45,150 nucleotides of DNA from JBLNDG01 sp050261415 (GCA_050261415.1 JBLNDG010000132.1:1-45150); one strand, 5' to 3'. Shown: positions 18,240 through 27,374, numbered from the stretch's first letter. Notes: a model not told the origin generated them from the sequence alone. Made by a program: numbers and translations.

Positions 18240-18264
18240 GCCGGGCTGGAGATATCCGCCCGGC
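18240..18264 (+). terminator. Intercistronic GC-rich hairpin after the binding-protein gene
   Basis: GCCGGGC (18240-18246) pairs with GCCCGGC (18258-18264) around an 11-base loop, followed by TTCTTAAT. It may attenuate transcription into the permease or protect the 3' end of the binding-protein mRNA, both of which raise the ratio of receptor to permease. Confidence 0.6.
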
Positions 18265-18272
18265 TTCTTAAT

Positions 18273-18800
18273 ATGAGAAAGAGGTTCGTTGTAGCAGGAC
18301 TAGTTTTATTAGCAGTATTAATTCTAATAAATATCCCTTTATTTGATAAATTTACGATTTCCGATGGAAAATCGGGGAAGGTTGTCTATGTTGATGATGT
18401 TTCAAATGTAAGGGAATTTTATGTCAGCTTTAGGCATAGTGTCAACAAGACACCGGTAAATGAGTTTTATAAGATTGAAAATAATAGGTTTGTTGTCTAC
18501 AAAACCACCTTTTACTCATATGGGGCAGGCATGCCGGAGTATGATGCCAAAGGCAAGGAAAAGGTGACAATAACTAACGGACTTGTGCAAATCGAAAATA
18601 TGGACATCGTGTTCAACAGTTTCACATACAGGGTAGGAACATATGCTGATCATTCATTCAACTGGGAGGGAGGCAGTTTCAAACTGTCAAGATATGTAAA
18701 ACCTCAGAGTCCCGCCAGATTTGAAATAAAAAAATTATCGGTCATGGATCTTGTCTTTTTTCAGATTAAAGGGAAGATAACCAACCTGGGAGTTGTGTGA
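18273..18800 (+). CDS. DUF1850 domain protein of the TAXI-TRAP operon
   Basis: A 175-residue protein with one N-terminal hydrophobic segment (about 6-24), then a mostly beta-strand domain outside the membrane. It matches DUF1850 in length and in location: such genes sit between a TAXI receptor and the fused permease in many genomes. Biochemical role unknown; an accessory or assembly role for the transporter is inferred. No clear ribosome binding site stands before ATG 18273, and the upstream hairpin may limit its translation. Confidence 0.72.
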   Translation: MRKRFVVAGLVLLAVLILINIPLFDKFTISDGKSGKVVYVDDVSNVREFYVSFRHSVNKTPVNEFYKIENNRFVVYKTTFYSYGAGMPEYDAKGKEKVTITNGLVQIENMDIVFNSFTYRVGTYADHSFNWEGGSFKLSRYVKPQSPARFEIKKLSVMDLVFFQIKGKITNLGVV

Positions 18801-18851
18801 TAAATACTTACAGGCCGGTATAACCGGTAAAAAATAAAAGGAGGGCTGTTG

Positions 18852-20804
18852 ATGGGCGAAGAAAAAATACTAAAAGAACAAGTTAAAGAAATAGATATTG
18901 ACGAAATAATGGCGAAATACGATAAAGAGTCCAACTACAGAAAACTGTCAGGACTCCAGTATAAGATAGTTTTTGTAATTGCAGTCTTATTTTCATTGTT
19001 CCAACTGTATACAGCTATGTTTGGAGTTTTGGCAGCTCAGCTGCAAAGGTCCATTCACCTGACATTTGCATTTGTTTTGGCATATTTGCTTTATCCAAGC
19101 AGTAAAAAAATGCCCAAAAATAAAATGCACTGGTTGGATATTTCATTAGCAGGCATATCCGCTTTTGTCGGACTTTATATCACTTTTAACTATAATAACC
19201 TTCTTGCCAGGGCAGGAGACCAAACTACCTTCGACATATTCGTAGCAATTATGGCGGTGCTTCTTGTACTGGAAGCCGCAAGAAGGGTTGTAGGGGTTCC
19301 GATTACAATAATCGCAAGTGTTTTTCTATTGTATGCTAAGTTCGGTGCATATCTGCCCGGTTTCTTCAATCATAGAGGATATTCGGTAGAGAGAATAGTA
19401 AGTCATATGTATTACACGACAGAAGGAATACTGGGAACACCTATTGGTGTTTCATCAACCTTCATATTCCTGTTTATTTTGTTCGGAGCCTTTTTGGAAA
19501 AGACAGGCATAGGCAGATTCTTCATAGATCTGGCAAATGCGATAGCCGGTAGAGCGGTTGGGGGACCAGCAAAAGTTGCTGTTTTAAGCAGTGCACTTAC
19601 CGGTACAATTTCAGGAAGCTCCGTTGCAAATACGGTAGGTACAGGAAGCTTCACCATCCCGCTCATGAAGAGTTTGGGTTACAAGCCGGAATTCGCCGGA
19701 GCTGTTGAAGCTGCATCCTCAACTGGAGGACAGATAATGCCGCCTATAATGGGGGCAGCAGCCTTTCTTATGGCGGAGTTCATAGGGACATCATACAGCA
19801 CTATAGCAAAATCAGCTATAATACCTGCACTTCTTTATTTTTCCGGCATTTGGATAATGGTAGACCTTGAAGCCAGAAAGACCGGTATGAAAGGCCTGGA
19901 TGCTGCAAGGCTTCCTAAGCTGAGGAAAGTGCTTGGTGAACGCTGGTTCCTGATATTACCGATATTTGTTATCATATATATGCTTATGTCCGGTACAACG
20001 CCGATCAAAGCGGCTTTGTACGGTATAGGCTCATCGATATTGGTAGGCATGGTAAGAAAAGAAACAAGGATGAATCTGAGAACCTTGCTTGAAGCATTGG
20101 AACAAGGCGCAAGAGGTGCTCTTGGTGTTGCTATAGCCTGTGCCTGCGCCGGCATAATTGTAGGAACAGTAACACTTACAGGACTTGGCTTAAAAATGGG
20201 TAATGGACTTGTTTCATTGGCAGGAGGGCATTTGATGCCCACATTAATTCTCACAATGATATCCTCCCTTATCCTGGGAATGGGAGCCCCGACTACAGCC
20301 AACTATATAATTACATCAACTATTGCAGCACCTGCTTTGCTGAAGCTTAATGTTGATATTCTTGCAGCGCATATGTTTGTTTTCTACTTCGGTATAATTG
20401 CAGATATAACACCACCGGTTGCACTGGCTGCTTTTGCAGGATCAGCAATAGCAAAGAGTGACCCGATAAAAACGGGAGTTAATGCAAGCAAGCTTGCGAT
20501 AGCCGCATTCCTGATACCGTATATATTTGTGCTGAATCCGCAACTTCTGCTTATTCACACAAGTGGTTTGGAAATTATTCAGATTGTGGTAACGTCTTTG
20601 ATAGGTATGTTTGGCGTTGGTATAGCAATGGAAGGCTTTATATTCGGCAAGGTAAATCCGATTCTAAGGATTGCATTCCTTGCCGGAGGGCTCTTGCTTA
20701 TAGATCCGGGAATGCTTACTGATATTATCGGTATCGCAATAATTGCAATCGGAATATTCTATCAGAGAATTAAGTACAGAAAGCCTGCAACATTAAGTGC
20801 ATAA
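18852..20804 (+). CDS. TRAP transporter fused permease (4TM-12TM)
   Basis: A 650-residue membrane protein joining the small (DctQ-like) and large (DctM-like) TRAP subunits, as usual in TAXI systems. The cytoplasmic N terminus is followed by about four segments and then the large transport domain. Conserved stretches are SSTFIFLFILFGAFLEKTG, TGTISGSSVANTVGTGSFT and ASSTGGQIMPPIMGA, and GMGAPTTANYI corresponds to the second half of the substrate and ion site. Start ATG 18852 has GGAGGG six bases upstream. With the receptor it forms an ion-coupled importer. Confidence 0.88.
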   Translation: MGEEKILKEQVKEIDIDEIMAKYDKESNYRKLSGLQYKIVFVIAVLFSLFQLYTAMFGVLAAQLQRSIHLTFAFVLAYLLYPSSKKMPKNKMHWLDISLAGISAFVGLYITFNYNNLLARAGDQTTFDIFVAIMAVLLVLEAARRVVGVPITIIASVFLLYAKFGAYLPGFFNHRGYSVERIVSHMYYTTEGILGTPIGVSSTFIFLFILFGAFLEKTGIGRFFIDLANAIAGRAVGGPAKVAVLSSALTGTISGSSVANTVGTGSFTIPLMKSLGYKPEFAGAVEAASSTGGQIMPPIMGAAAFLMAEFIGTSYSTIAKSAIIPALLYFSGIWIMVDLEARKTGMKGLDAARLPKLRKVLGERWFLILPIFVIIYMLMSGTTPIKAALYGIGSSILVGMVRKETRMNLRTLLEALEQGARGALGVAIACACAGIIVGTVTLTGLGLKMGNGLVSLAGGHLMPTLILTMISSLILGMGAPTTANYIITSTIAAPALLKLNVDILAAHMFVFYFGIIADITPPVALAAFAGSAIAKSDPIKTGVNASKLAIAAFLIPYIFVLNPQLLLIHTSGLEIIQIVVTSLIGMFGVGIAMEGFIFGKVNPILRIAFLAGGLLLIDPGMLTDIIGIAIIAIGIFYQRIKYRKPATLSA

Positions 20805-20823
20805 ATTTATAATGAATAAAATT

Positions 20824-20843
20824 AAAGACCTTATCGGGTCTTT
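20824..20843 (+). terminator. Terminator of the TRAP operon
   Basis: AAAGACC pairs with GGTCTTT around a six-base loop, followed by CATTTTA. A second, larger inverted repeat (about 20865-20889) covers the 3' end of the convergent gene and may stop transcription from the other side. Confidence 0.6.
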
Positions 20844-20877
20844 CATTTTATATAAATATTAAATGAAGAAGAGTTGA

Positions 20878-21309
20878 TCACTCTTCTTCATTTGCTTCTT
20901 CAATATATTTTTCTTTATTTGCATTGATATCAGGCAATATCTTCGCGAGTTCTCCTGTATGCAGCTTTACAATATCATTGATTCGCTTCTCCATTTCACT
21001 TCTGTTCTCGGAATACTTTATCTTAACTATCCACCTGGGATTATATTCACCGGAACCATCCAACAACTCCACATCAAGAGCATCATAGATACCTTCATCG
21101 TACAGGTCATAAATTCCATAGTACTGCCAATCTTCGACGTCGCTGGTTGTAAGGGTCAGGTATATATAGTACTCACCGGATTCTTCAATTAAATAAGCGT
21201 TTTCGATCAGCTCGATTCCGTCTTCAATAGAATAGGAATCCACTGTCTGTGTGAAAAAACCGCTGTCCTTATCTTTTTCCATCAGGACCAGGACATTATA
21301 TTGTTCCAA
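20878..21309 (-). CDS. Conserved small acidic protein, unknown function
   Basis: A 143-residue acidic protein with no membrane segment, signal or cysteine motif. The sequence alternates likely beta strands (YYIYLTL, RWIVKIKY) with an acidic helical C terminus ending in EEANEEE. I believe similar proteins are widespread in clostridia (possibly the DUF6762 group), but I am not certain of the name. The start is placed at TTG 21309 because GGAGGTG lies six bases before it; the GTG at 21318 overlaps that site. It is isolated between convergent and divergent neighbours. Confidence 0.6.
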   Translation of the reverse strand: MEQYNVLVLMEKDKDSGFFTQTVDSYSIEDGIELIENAYLIEESGEYYIYLTLTTSDVEDWQYYGIYDLYDEGIYDALDVELLDGSGEYNPRWIVKIKYSENRSEMEKRINDIVKLHTGELAKILPDINANKEKYIEEANEEE

Positions 21310-21455
21310 AGCATTCACCTCCGATAATCTTCAGTACTGAAGCAAGCACCCGTTGCCCCGTTACAAGCAAAGTGTTATAATCCATAATGATATTTTAACC
21401 AAATGGATATAAGATTTACAAGTATATATTATAAAAACACGTAAGGAGCTTTATT

Positions 21456-22178
21456 ATGATAATACAAAACAGGACGATAAATGGTGCTTTCAAAAAACGT
21501 CTGAACAGATTCGAAGGAATAGTTGTAATTGATGACAAAGAGGAGCTTGTGCATATACCGAATACGGGAAGATGCAGGGAATTGCTTGTGGAAGGGGCAA
21601 CAGTGATACTGGAAATAAGAGAGAAACCAAACAGGAAGACGCCATATGAACTAATTATGGTTTATAAAGGTGATATGCTGATATCAATAGACTCACAAGC
21701 CCCAAATAAAATAGTGGAGGAAGCTGTAAGAAGCGGAGCAATAAAAGAATTCAGAGGTTACCCGTATGTAAAGAGGGAAGCTGTCTATGGGAACAGCAGG
21801 TTTGACTTGATGCTTAAAAGAAATGAACATAGTAGTGAAGCTGATTCCTGCTTTATTGAAGTAAAGGGAGTAACACTTGAATCCGGCGGAGTTGCCAAAT
21901 TTCCTGACGCGCCTACAGAGAGGGGCGCAAAACATGTTAACGAGTTGGTAAAAGCACGAAAAAACGGTTATCGTGCAGCTGTGGTATTTCTTATACAAAT
22001 GGAGGCTGTTACTTTTTTTCGGCCTAATTGGGTCATGGATGAGGACTTTTCAAAAGCGTTGAGTAATGCGCATAAAGACGGAGTTGAGGTATATGCATAC
22101 AACTGTATTGTGGCTAAGGGCGAAGTAGTGTTGAAGGCTGGAATACCAGTGGATTTAATAGATAGAAGAAGCAACTAG
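21456..22178 (+). CDS. sfsA: DNA/RNA nuclease SfsA (sugar fermentation stimulation protein)
   Basis: A 240-residue SfsA protein. Landmarks are the N-terminal OB-fold-like part with NTGRCRELLVEGATV, and the nuclease-like core with FIEVKGVTLE and the downstream block FPDAPTERGAKHVNEL. The PD-(D/E)XK-like residues D112 (SRFDLMLK) and E/K (EVK) are present. The family is named for a maltose phenotype in E. coli; nuclease activity has been proposed. Single-gene unit; start ATG follows AAGGAGC. Confidence 0.9.
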   Translation: MIIQNRTINGAFKKRLNRFEGIVVIDDKEELVHIPNTGRCRELLVEGATVILEIREKPNRKTPYELIMVYKGDMLISIDSQAPNKIVEEAVRSGAIKEFRGYPYVKREAVYGNSRFDLMLKRNEHSSEADSCFIEVKGVTLESGGVAKFPDAPTERGAKHVNELVKARKNGYRAAVVFLIQMEAVTFFRPNWVMDEDFSKALSNAHKDGVEVYAYNCIVAKGEVVLKAGIPVDLIDRRSN

Positions 22179-22302
22179 GCGATAAAAGAAGAAGCTATTT
22201 TAATGTATATTGAAAAAAGGACAAATACAATGTGATAAACTGTACTATAGTTGAAAAATAATAAAAAATGAACTATTTTTGTCATTTTTCATATAATAAG
22301 TA

Positions 22303-22331
22303 TTGAAATGATAAATATCTAGTATTATAAT
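22303..22331 (+). promoter_or_regulatory. SigA promoter of the M-box/corA transcript
   Basis: TTGAAA (22303-22308), a 17-bp spacer and a consensus TATAAT (22326-22331) place the transcript start near 22338, just before the M-box. The AT-rich stretch 22179-22302 before it shows no gene. Confidence 0.75.
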
Positions 22332-22344
22332 TATTATGACAAGA

Positions 22345-22512
22345 TATTCTTCGTTAGGTGAGGCTCCTATACAGATATATGCTGCTGCCCGGAAACATCG
22401 AGAGATGCCAATGGGTCAACAGGTATTACCGAAATAAGGTTCTACTTAATGTAGCTGGATGTAGGTGATCCAAAGCTGTATAGTGCCGAAGCTCTGCGAG
22501 TGAAGAAGGAAT
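22345..22512 (+). ncRNA. M-box (ykoK leader) magnesium riboswitch
   Basis: The conserved M-box core is readable in order: GTTAGGTGAGGCTCCTATAC, GCTGCTGCCCGGAAAC, GCCAATGGGTCAACAGG, an ATAAGGT arm, TGTAGCTGGATG and the closing AGCTGTATAGTGCCGAAGCTC. When Mg2+ is bound the aptamer folds compactly and the downstream terminator forms; when Mg2+ is scarce an antiterminator forms. It controls the 45-codon ORF and corA gene that follow. Recognition is from memory of the consensus. Confidence 0.93.
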
Positions 22513-22565
22513 AGTGTTTTTGTTATCTATTTTCCCTTTCACTCGTGTGGAAGGGATTTTGATTT
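22497..22565 (+). terminator. Expression platform: antiterminator and terminator
   Basis: The terminator is an 8-bp stem (22533-22540 with 22549-22556) followed by TTTTGATTTATT. The alternative hairpin pairs CGAGTGAAG... (22497-22514) with the stretch 22527-22545, taking up the left arm of the terminator. The two structures are mutually exclusive, as expected for a transcriptional riboswitch. Confidence 0.8.
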
Positions 22566-22593
22566 ATTATGAACAATTAAGGAGGTGGTTAGT

Positions 22594-22731
22594 ATGGACG
22601 CTGGCCCTGGTAGTAATAGTACGCGAAAAGTAAATAAAACGATTTTGTATGGAAGGGTAGGTGTAAGTATTAACTCATCTCATTATATAACTGAATTTGA
22701 TAAATTTGCAGAAATTACAAACAATATGTAA
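22594..22731 (+). CDS. 45-residue protein between the M-box and corA
   Basis: ATG 22594 is preceded at seven bases by AAGGAGGTGG, one of the strongest ribosome binding sites in the window, and the frame stays open for 45 codons to TAA at 22729-22731. The peptide starts MDAGPGSNSTRKVNK, has no membrane segment and no cysteine. It lies downstream of the riboswitch terminator and 82 bp before corA, so it would be made only when Mg2+ is low. It could be a functional small protein or a leader peptide affecting corA. I do not recognise a family. Confidence 0.6.
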   Translation: MDAGPGSNSTRKVNKTILYGRVGVSINSSHYITEFDKFAEITNNM

Positions 22732-22813
22732 CATCGTATATTTATTTTACAACGAACGCAGTAAGGAATTCATAATATTTGCAGCAGAATAGAAGGGAAA
22801 GAAGGTAATTGAA

Positions 22814-23746
22814 ATGATTGAAATATTCAAAACTATTGATGATAAGCTAACCGCTTTAGATAACATAGAAGATGGTGCTTGGATAAACCTCATTAACCCG
22901 TCGGAGGCAGAAGTACAGCAAATAAGTGAAAAGTTGAAACTGGATCCTGATTATATAAAGGCTGCCCTCGACGAGGAGGAAAGTTCTAGAATAGAGACAG
23001 ATGAAGGAGTGACACTGATAGTAGTGGATATACCCTTGGCTGAAGCAAATGGGATATCCAGCAAATATATAACTCTTCCTTTAGGCATAACAATTACTGA
23101 AAACAACATTATAACGGTATGCCTGAAAGAAAACCAGATAATAAAAGACTTTATAGAAAAAAGGGTTAAAAGCTTCTATACTTTTAAAAAGACCAGATTC
23201 ATCCTTCAGATTCTGTACAGAAATGCTACCAAGTACCTGCTGTATCTGAAGCAGATTGACAAGTTAAGTCATGCAATAGAAAATAAACTGCACAGGTCGA
23301 CAAAAAATAAGGAACTGATACAATTGCTTGGCTTGGAAAAGAGCTTGGTTTACTTTTCAACATCTCTGAAAGCAAATGAAATTGTTCTGGAAAAGATGAT
23401 GAGAACAGAAAATGTCAAGAGCTACCCGGATGATGAAGAGCTTCTTGAAGATACTATCATTGAAAACAAGCAGGCTATCGAAATGGCAAAAATCTATAGT
23501 GATATACTAAGCGGCACAATGGATGCTTTTGCTTCAGTCATATCCAACAACCTGAACATTGTTATGAAGTTTTTAACATCGGTAACTATAGTAATGGCAA
23601 TTCCTACAATGATTGCGAGCTTTTTCGGAATGAATGTTCATGTTCCCTTACAGGATAACCCGATGGCGTTTCCAATAATTATCGCTATAGCAGTAGTTCT
23701 TTGCACTTGTGCAGCTATGTTTATGGCGAGGAGGAAGATGTTCTAA
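22814..23746 (+). CDS. corA: CorA-family magnesium transporter
   Basis: A 310-residue CorA/Mg2+ channel. A long alpha/beta and helical cytoplasmic part precedes two C-terminal membrane helices. The signature GMN is at 272-274 (FFGMNVHVP) at the end of the first helix, forming the ion selectivity filter of the pentamer. The C terminus ends in basic residues (ARRKMF) as usual. The M-box upstream supports Mg2+ as substrate. Start ATG 22814 follows GAAGG. Confidence 0.92.
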   Translation: MIEIFKTIDDKLTALDNIEDGAWINLINPSEAEVQQISEKLKLDPDYIKAALDEEESSRIETDEGVTLIVVDIPLAEANGISSKYITLPLGITITENNIITVCLKENQIIKDFIEKRVKSFYTFKKTRFILQILYRNATKYLLYLKQIDKLSHAIENKLHRSTKNKELIQLLGLEKSLVYFSTSLKANEIVLEKMMRTENVKSYPDDEELLEDTIIENKQAIEMAKIYSDILSGTMDAFASVISNNLNIVMKFLTSVTIVMAIPTMIASFFGMNVHVPLQDNPMAFPIIIAIAVVLCTCAAMFMARRKMF

Positions 23747-23782
23747 CGGTATGGATTTGGAAAGTTTTAAATAAAAGTCTGT

Positions 23783-23812
23783 ATGAAATAAATTTCATAC
23801 AGACTTTTTTAT
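23783..23812. terminator. Terminator between corA and the convergent PBP gene
   Basis: AGTCTGTATGAAAT and ATTTCATACAGACT are inverted arms around a short AAA-containing loop, followed by TTTTTT. It ends corA transcription and may also serve the convergent gene. Confidence 0.85.
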
Positions 23813-25194
23813 TCTATTATGGATACTGCCTTTCTAAGAACTCTTGAAGCTATTGGAGCTGCCGTACTTCCGCCGCTGCCTCCATGTTCAATGATAACTG
23901 CCACTGCGACCTTTGGATTGTCAGCAGGAGCAAAACCTACGAACCATGCATGGGACTTTTCTCCGTTGCCTACTTCTGCAGTTCCTGTTTTACCGGCAAT
24001 TTCTGTCTTGCTGGTTTTTGCTTTGGTACCAGTGCCGGATTTAACCACATCAATCATCATATCCTTAATCTCAAGGGCAGTACTTTCATCCATTACCTGA
24101 GCCAGCTGTTTCGGCTTATATTCCTTTACAATTTTTCCGGAGCTGTCTATTATACTGCTCACAGCGTATGGCTGCATCATAATTCCTTTATTTGCAATAG
24201 CAGAAACCATCAATGCAGCATGAAGGGGAGTCATAAGTACTTCGCCTTGTCCGATGGATTGCTGGGCTATGCTCTTCTTGTCAGTATTATTGGGGAACAC
24301 ACTTTGTGATACCTTGAGGTCAAAGGGTATACTCTTGTTGAACCTGAATTTCGTAGATTCATTGTATAAATTGTCGTTGCCAAGTGCTAGGCCCTGTTTT
24401 ATAAAGTATGAGTTGCAGGACTCAGCAAAAGCATCATGCAAGCTTATTTGTCCATGGACTTCACTGTTAAAATCTTTTATAACATAGCCTCCGATATTTA
24501 CGCTCCCTGTACAATCAATTTCTGAACTGGCAAGGTTGTTTTTTAAAATGGAGGACGATACAACAAGTTTAAAAATGGAACCAGGAGGGTATAAGCCCTC
24601 GACAGCTCTGTTCAGTAACGGGCTGGATTTGTCGTCTATAAGGCTTTCCCAGTCGTTCTGAACATTTGAAGGGTTAAAGTCCGGCTTGCTTGCCATAGCA
24701 AGTATCTCTCCCGTGTCAGGCCTTAGTACGACTATTGCTCCACGCTTTCCTCTTAGCTGATCCGATGCATAGGTTTGCAGAGATCTGTCGAGAGTGAGTT
24801 TTATATTATTTCCATTTATAGAATAATCGTTAATTTTACTTCTCAGAGTTTCCATGGTATCGCTGGAGTTCATAAGCTCCTTATTATAGAATGCCTCCAA
24901 TCCGGAGGAACCGAGATTTTTACTTGAGTATCCGATTATGTGTGAAAAATAACGGCCATATACATATTTCCTTTTTACTCCTGATTTGTATTTTGTACTT
25001 TTTACGAGGACCTCGCCGTTCCGGTCCTGTATACTCCCTCGTATAACATTGGTGCTGGTTTCTCTAAGCCTTCTGTTGTATGAATTTGAAGAAATTGCCC
25101 GGGACTCGAATATGTTAAAATAAAGGAGGTAAAGACATACCAGCATAAATAGTGTCAGGTATGCATATTTTATTAACTTTATCCTGTTCTTCAT
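23809..25194 (-). CDS. Class B penicillin-binding protein (transpeptidase)
   Basis: A 461-residue membrane-anchored peptidoglycan transpeptidase. One N-terminal membrane helix (about 8-28) is followed by a short pedestal region and the transpeptidase domain. The three active-site motifs are intact: S206-I-F-K209, S259-C-N261 and K402-T-G404. It is shorter than PBP2/SpoVD proteins and has no PASTA domain, like PbpA-type partners of a SEDS protein. The SEDS gene lies directly upstream with a 5-bp gap, so they form a glycosyltransferase-transpeptidase pair. Start ATG 25194 has GAGGTG six bases upstream. Confidence 0.88.
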   Translation of the reverse strand: MKNRIKLIKYAYLTLFMLVCLYLLYFNIFESRAISSNSYNRRLRETSTNVIRGSIQDRNGEVLVKSTKYKSGVKRKYVYGRYFSHIIGYSSKNLGSSGLEAFYNKELMNSSDTMETLRSKINDYSINGNNIKLTLDRSLQTYASDQLRGKRGAIVVLRPDTGEILAMASKPDFNPSNVQNDWESLIDDKSSPLLNRAVEGLYPPGSIFKLVVSSSILKNNLASSEIDCTGSVNIGGYVIKDFNSEVHGQISLHDAFAESCNSYFIKQGLALGNDNLYNESTKFRFNKSIPFDLKVSQSVFPNNTDKKSIAQQSIGQGEVLMTPLHAALMVSAIANKGIMMQPYAVSSIIDSSGKIVKEYKPKQLAQVMDESTALEIKDMMIDVVKSGTGTKAKTSKTEIAGKTGTAEVGNGEKSHAWFVGFAPADNPKVAVAVIIEHGGSGGSTAAPIASRVLRKAVSIIE

Positions 25195-25199
25195 ATGAA

Positions 25200-26525
25200 T
25201 CACCTCAATTCGGCCGATGGTTGAGCATTTTCATGCTGTTCCTGTCTTTTTTCTTTTATATAGTACAGCAGCCCAACATTGATGAACTGTGAAAGCAATG
25301 AACTGCCTCCATAGCTAATTAAGGGGAGTGTGACACCGGTTATCGGTATTATGTTCAGAACTCCGCAGACTATTATCAAGGTTTGTATTGCTGTCAGCGA
25401 GGTAAGCCCGAGTGCCGCATTGGAGTATATCTTATTACCGGCTTTAAAGCTGATATCCATGCTGATAAGCGTTAGAAGCGTATATATTGCCACCAGTGCC
25501 ATAGCGCTCAGTATTCCCGTTTCTTCAGATATTGCAGAAAATATGAAATCAGTGTGAACCGCAGGAATGTACTTGGGATCCCCGAGAAAAATCCCTGTTC
25601 CAATGAGTCCTCCGGAAGCAACGGCAAAAAGGGATTGAGTTATCTGGTATGATTTTCCTGCAATATACTTCCATGGGTTGACCCATGCCAGTACCCTGTA
25701 TTTGATATAGGAAAAGGTGAAATAGCTCACTAATCCTCCTAGAGCCGCAGCACAAGCAGATAATAAGGTATAGTAGCACTTTATGTCATTTGCAAGCAAA
25801 ACTGTAAGGTAAGCAGTAAAGAATAAAAAGGCAGAACCCATGTCTCTTTGAAGAGCGAAGAATGCAACTACAGTAAGTACTGCCGCTGAAGTCCACATAA
25901 ATCTCTTCAGGTCAAGGTCCTTGCTTAATATGCAGGAAATGAAGAACACGAACAATATCTTTATAAACTCAGAAGGCTGTACTAAAGTGTAGTGCAGATT
26001 TATCCAGTTTTTTGAGCCGTTGATTTCGGTTCCAAATAATTGCGTGACTATAAGCAGCGCAAGTATTAATCCCCAAAGGAGTATATAGTGCTTTTCTTTT
26101 ATTTCCAGCAGCTTCATTGCAATTATTACTGCAAAGAAGACAAATATGCCCGCCAGGGCAAAATATGCCTGCTTTACCCCGTAATCCGGGCTTAACCTGT
26201 ATAATATAAGCAGGCCTATGGACAGCAGGTGGAAAACAACATCAAAAAGCAGGAGGTCCTTCGTGGCAAGAAGCTTTCCGGTAATGAACCGTGAAAAGAT
26301 ATAAACCGCCAAAAGGCCGGAGCCTACATAAATTGCCCTGTAGTCAATAGGCTCATAATACGAAAGAAGTGCAAAGCCAGAGCCTACCAAAAGAATATTT
26401 AAAAAAGGTATTAAGTAACTTAAAAAACTTTTGCCTTTTAAATATACAAGATAGCAGGATATGCAGAAGGCTGACGTTATGAATATGTATACGAACCTAT
26501 AAGTCCAGGATAATACTTCAAACAT
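25200..26525 (-). CDS. SEDS-family peptidoglycan glycosyltransferase (FtsW/RodA/SpoVE type)
   Basis: A 441-residue protein with about ten to twelve membrane helices. SEDS features are the loop with GTEINGSKNWINL, the QPSEFIKI motif, the central motif AVASGGLIGTGIFLGDP, and SAISEETG followed by the C-terminal GVTLPLISYGGSSL. The family polymerises lipid II glycan strands together with a class B PBP, here the next gene. FtsW, RodA and SpoVE cannot be told apart here; the locus is not the division cluster. Start ATG 26525 is preferred over an upstream TTG (26540). Confidence 0.88.
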   Translation of the reverse strand: MFEVLSWTYRFVYIFITSAFCISCYLVYLKGKSFLSYLIPFLNILLVGSGFALLSYYEPIDYRAIYVGSGLLAVYIFSRFITGKLLATKDLLLFDVVFHLLSIGLLILYRLSPDYGVKQAYFALAGIFVFFAVIIAMKLLEIKEKHYILLWGLILALLIVTQLFGTEINGSKNWINLHYTLVQPSEFIKILFVFFISCILSKDLDLKRFMWTSAAVLTVVAFFALQRDMGSAFLFFTAYLTVLLANDIKCYYTLLSACAAALGGLVSYFTFSYIKYRVLAWVNPWKYIAGKSYQITQSLFAVASGGLIGTGIFLGDPKYIPAVHTDFIFSAISEETGILSAMALVAIYTLLTLISMDISFKAGNKIYSNAALGLTSLTAIQTLIIVCGVLNIIPITGVTLPLISYGGSSLLSQFINVGLLYYIKEKRQEQHENAQPSAELR

Positions 26526-26695
26526 TTTATCACCAACCAATTTTGCATTTAATAAGTTAATAGTGCATGATACTAGTAGTTAAAGGTTAATACTTAAATT
26601 ATACATTAAGATTCGCATATAGTAAAACTCATTACATTAGACGGAAATTTATGATAAAATATTTCAAGCAGAATATTTTTATAAAGGAGCATTAT

Positions 26696-27331
26696 ATGAA
26701 GTATAAATACATACTATTCGATCTGGATGGAACTCTGATTGACACAAACAAGCTCATTTTAGATTCTTTCAAGCATACATACAGAAAGCATCTGGGCAGG
26801 GAAGTGGAAGAGGCGGAAATTCTGAAATATTTCGGAGAACCTCTTATTGATACTCTCAGGCGGTATTCGGAAGAAAATGCCGAAGAGATGTTCAAAACCT
26901 ATATTGAGTTTAACGAAGCCCAGCATGATTCCAGCGTATCCTTGTGCGGCAATATAAAGGAGCTGCTCAAAGAATTGAAAAAATCAGGATGCGTTATGGC
27001 AGTTGTTACATCAAAAAGAAGGAAAATCGCAGTCAGGGGCTTGGAGCTTTTTGATATCAGGAAGTATTTCGATTTGGAAGTAACACTGGAGGATACGGAA
27101 CTGCACAAACCGAATCCGGCACCGGTTCTGAAGGCATTGGAGCTTTTGGGTTCAAAGCCGGAAGAGGCATTGATGATTGGTGACAGCATATTTGATATTC
27201 ATTGCGCCCATGGAGCGGGAGTCAAGGCTGTACTTGTTAAGTGGAGTGCTGCCAAAGGGCATCAAGAAGAATCGGATGCGGCTGATTATGTGATAAATGA
27301 GACGTGTGAATTGGTCAATATAGTTAAGTAA
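26696..27331 (+). CDS. ppaX: HAD-superfamily hydrolase, PpaX-like pyrophosphatase
   Basis: A 211-residue HAD phosphatase. Motif I is FDLDGTLIDTN, with nucleophile D9 and acid/base D11; motif II is VVTSK; the basic residue lies in HKPNPAPVLKAL; motif IV is MIGDSIFDI with D163. The extended motif I and the segment IEFNEAQHD match B. subtilis PpaX, which hydrolyses pyrophosphate released by HPr-kinase/phosphorylase. Phosphoglycolate phosphatase or another HAD activity is the alternative. Start ATG 26696 follows AAAGGAG; an in-frame ATG at 26651 has none. Confidence 0.72.
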   Translation: MKYKYILFDLDGTLIDTNKLILDSFKHTYRKHLGREVEEAEILKYFGEPLIDTLRRYSEENAEEMFKTYIEFNEAQHDSSVSLCGNIKELLKELKKSGCVMAVVTSKRRKIAVRGLELFDIRKYFDLEVTLEDTELHKPNPAPVLKALELLGSKPEEALMIGDSIFDIHCAHGAGVKAVLVKWSAAKGHQEESDAADYVINETCELVNIVK

Positions 27332-27339
27332 CAAAGGAA

Positions 27340-27367
27340 GGGATGTGCGCAATGCACATCCCATTTT
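27340..27367 (+). terminator. Terminator after the HAD gene
   Basis: A 9-bp stem (27340-27348 with 27354-27362) with a GCAAT loop is followed by ATTTTTAATATTTT. It separates two convergent genes. Confidence 0.85.
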
Positions 27368-27374
27368 TAATATT

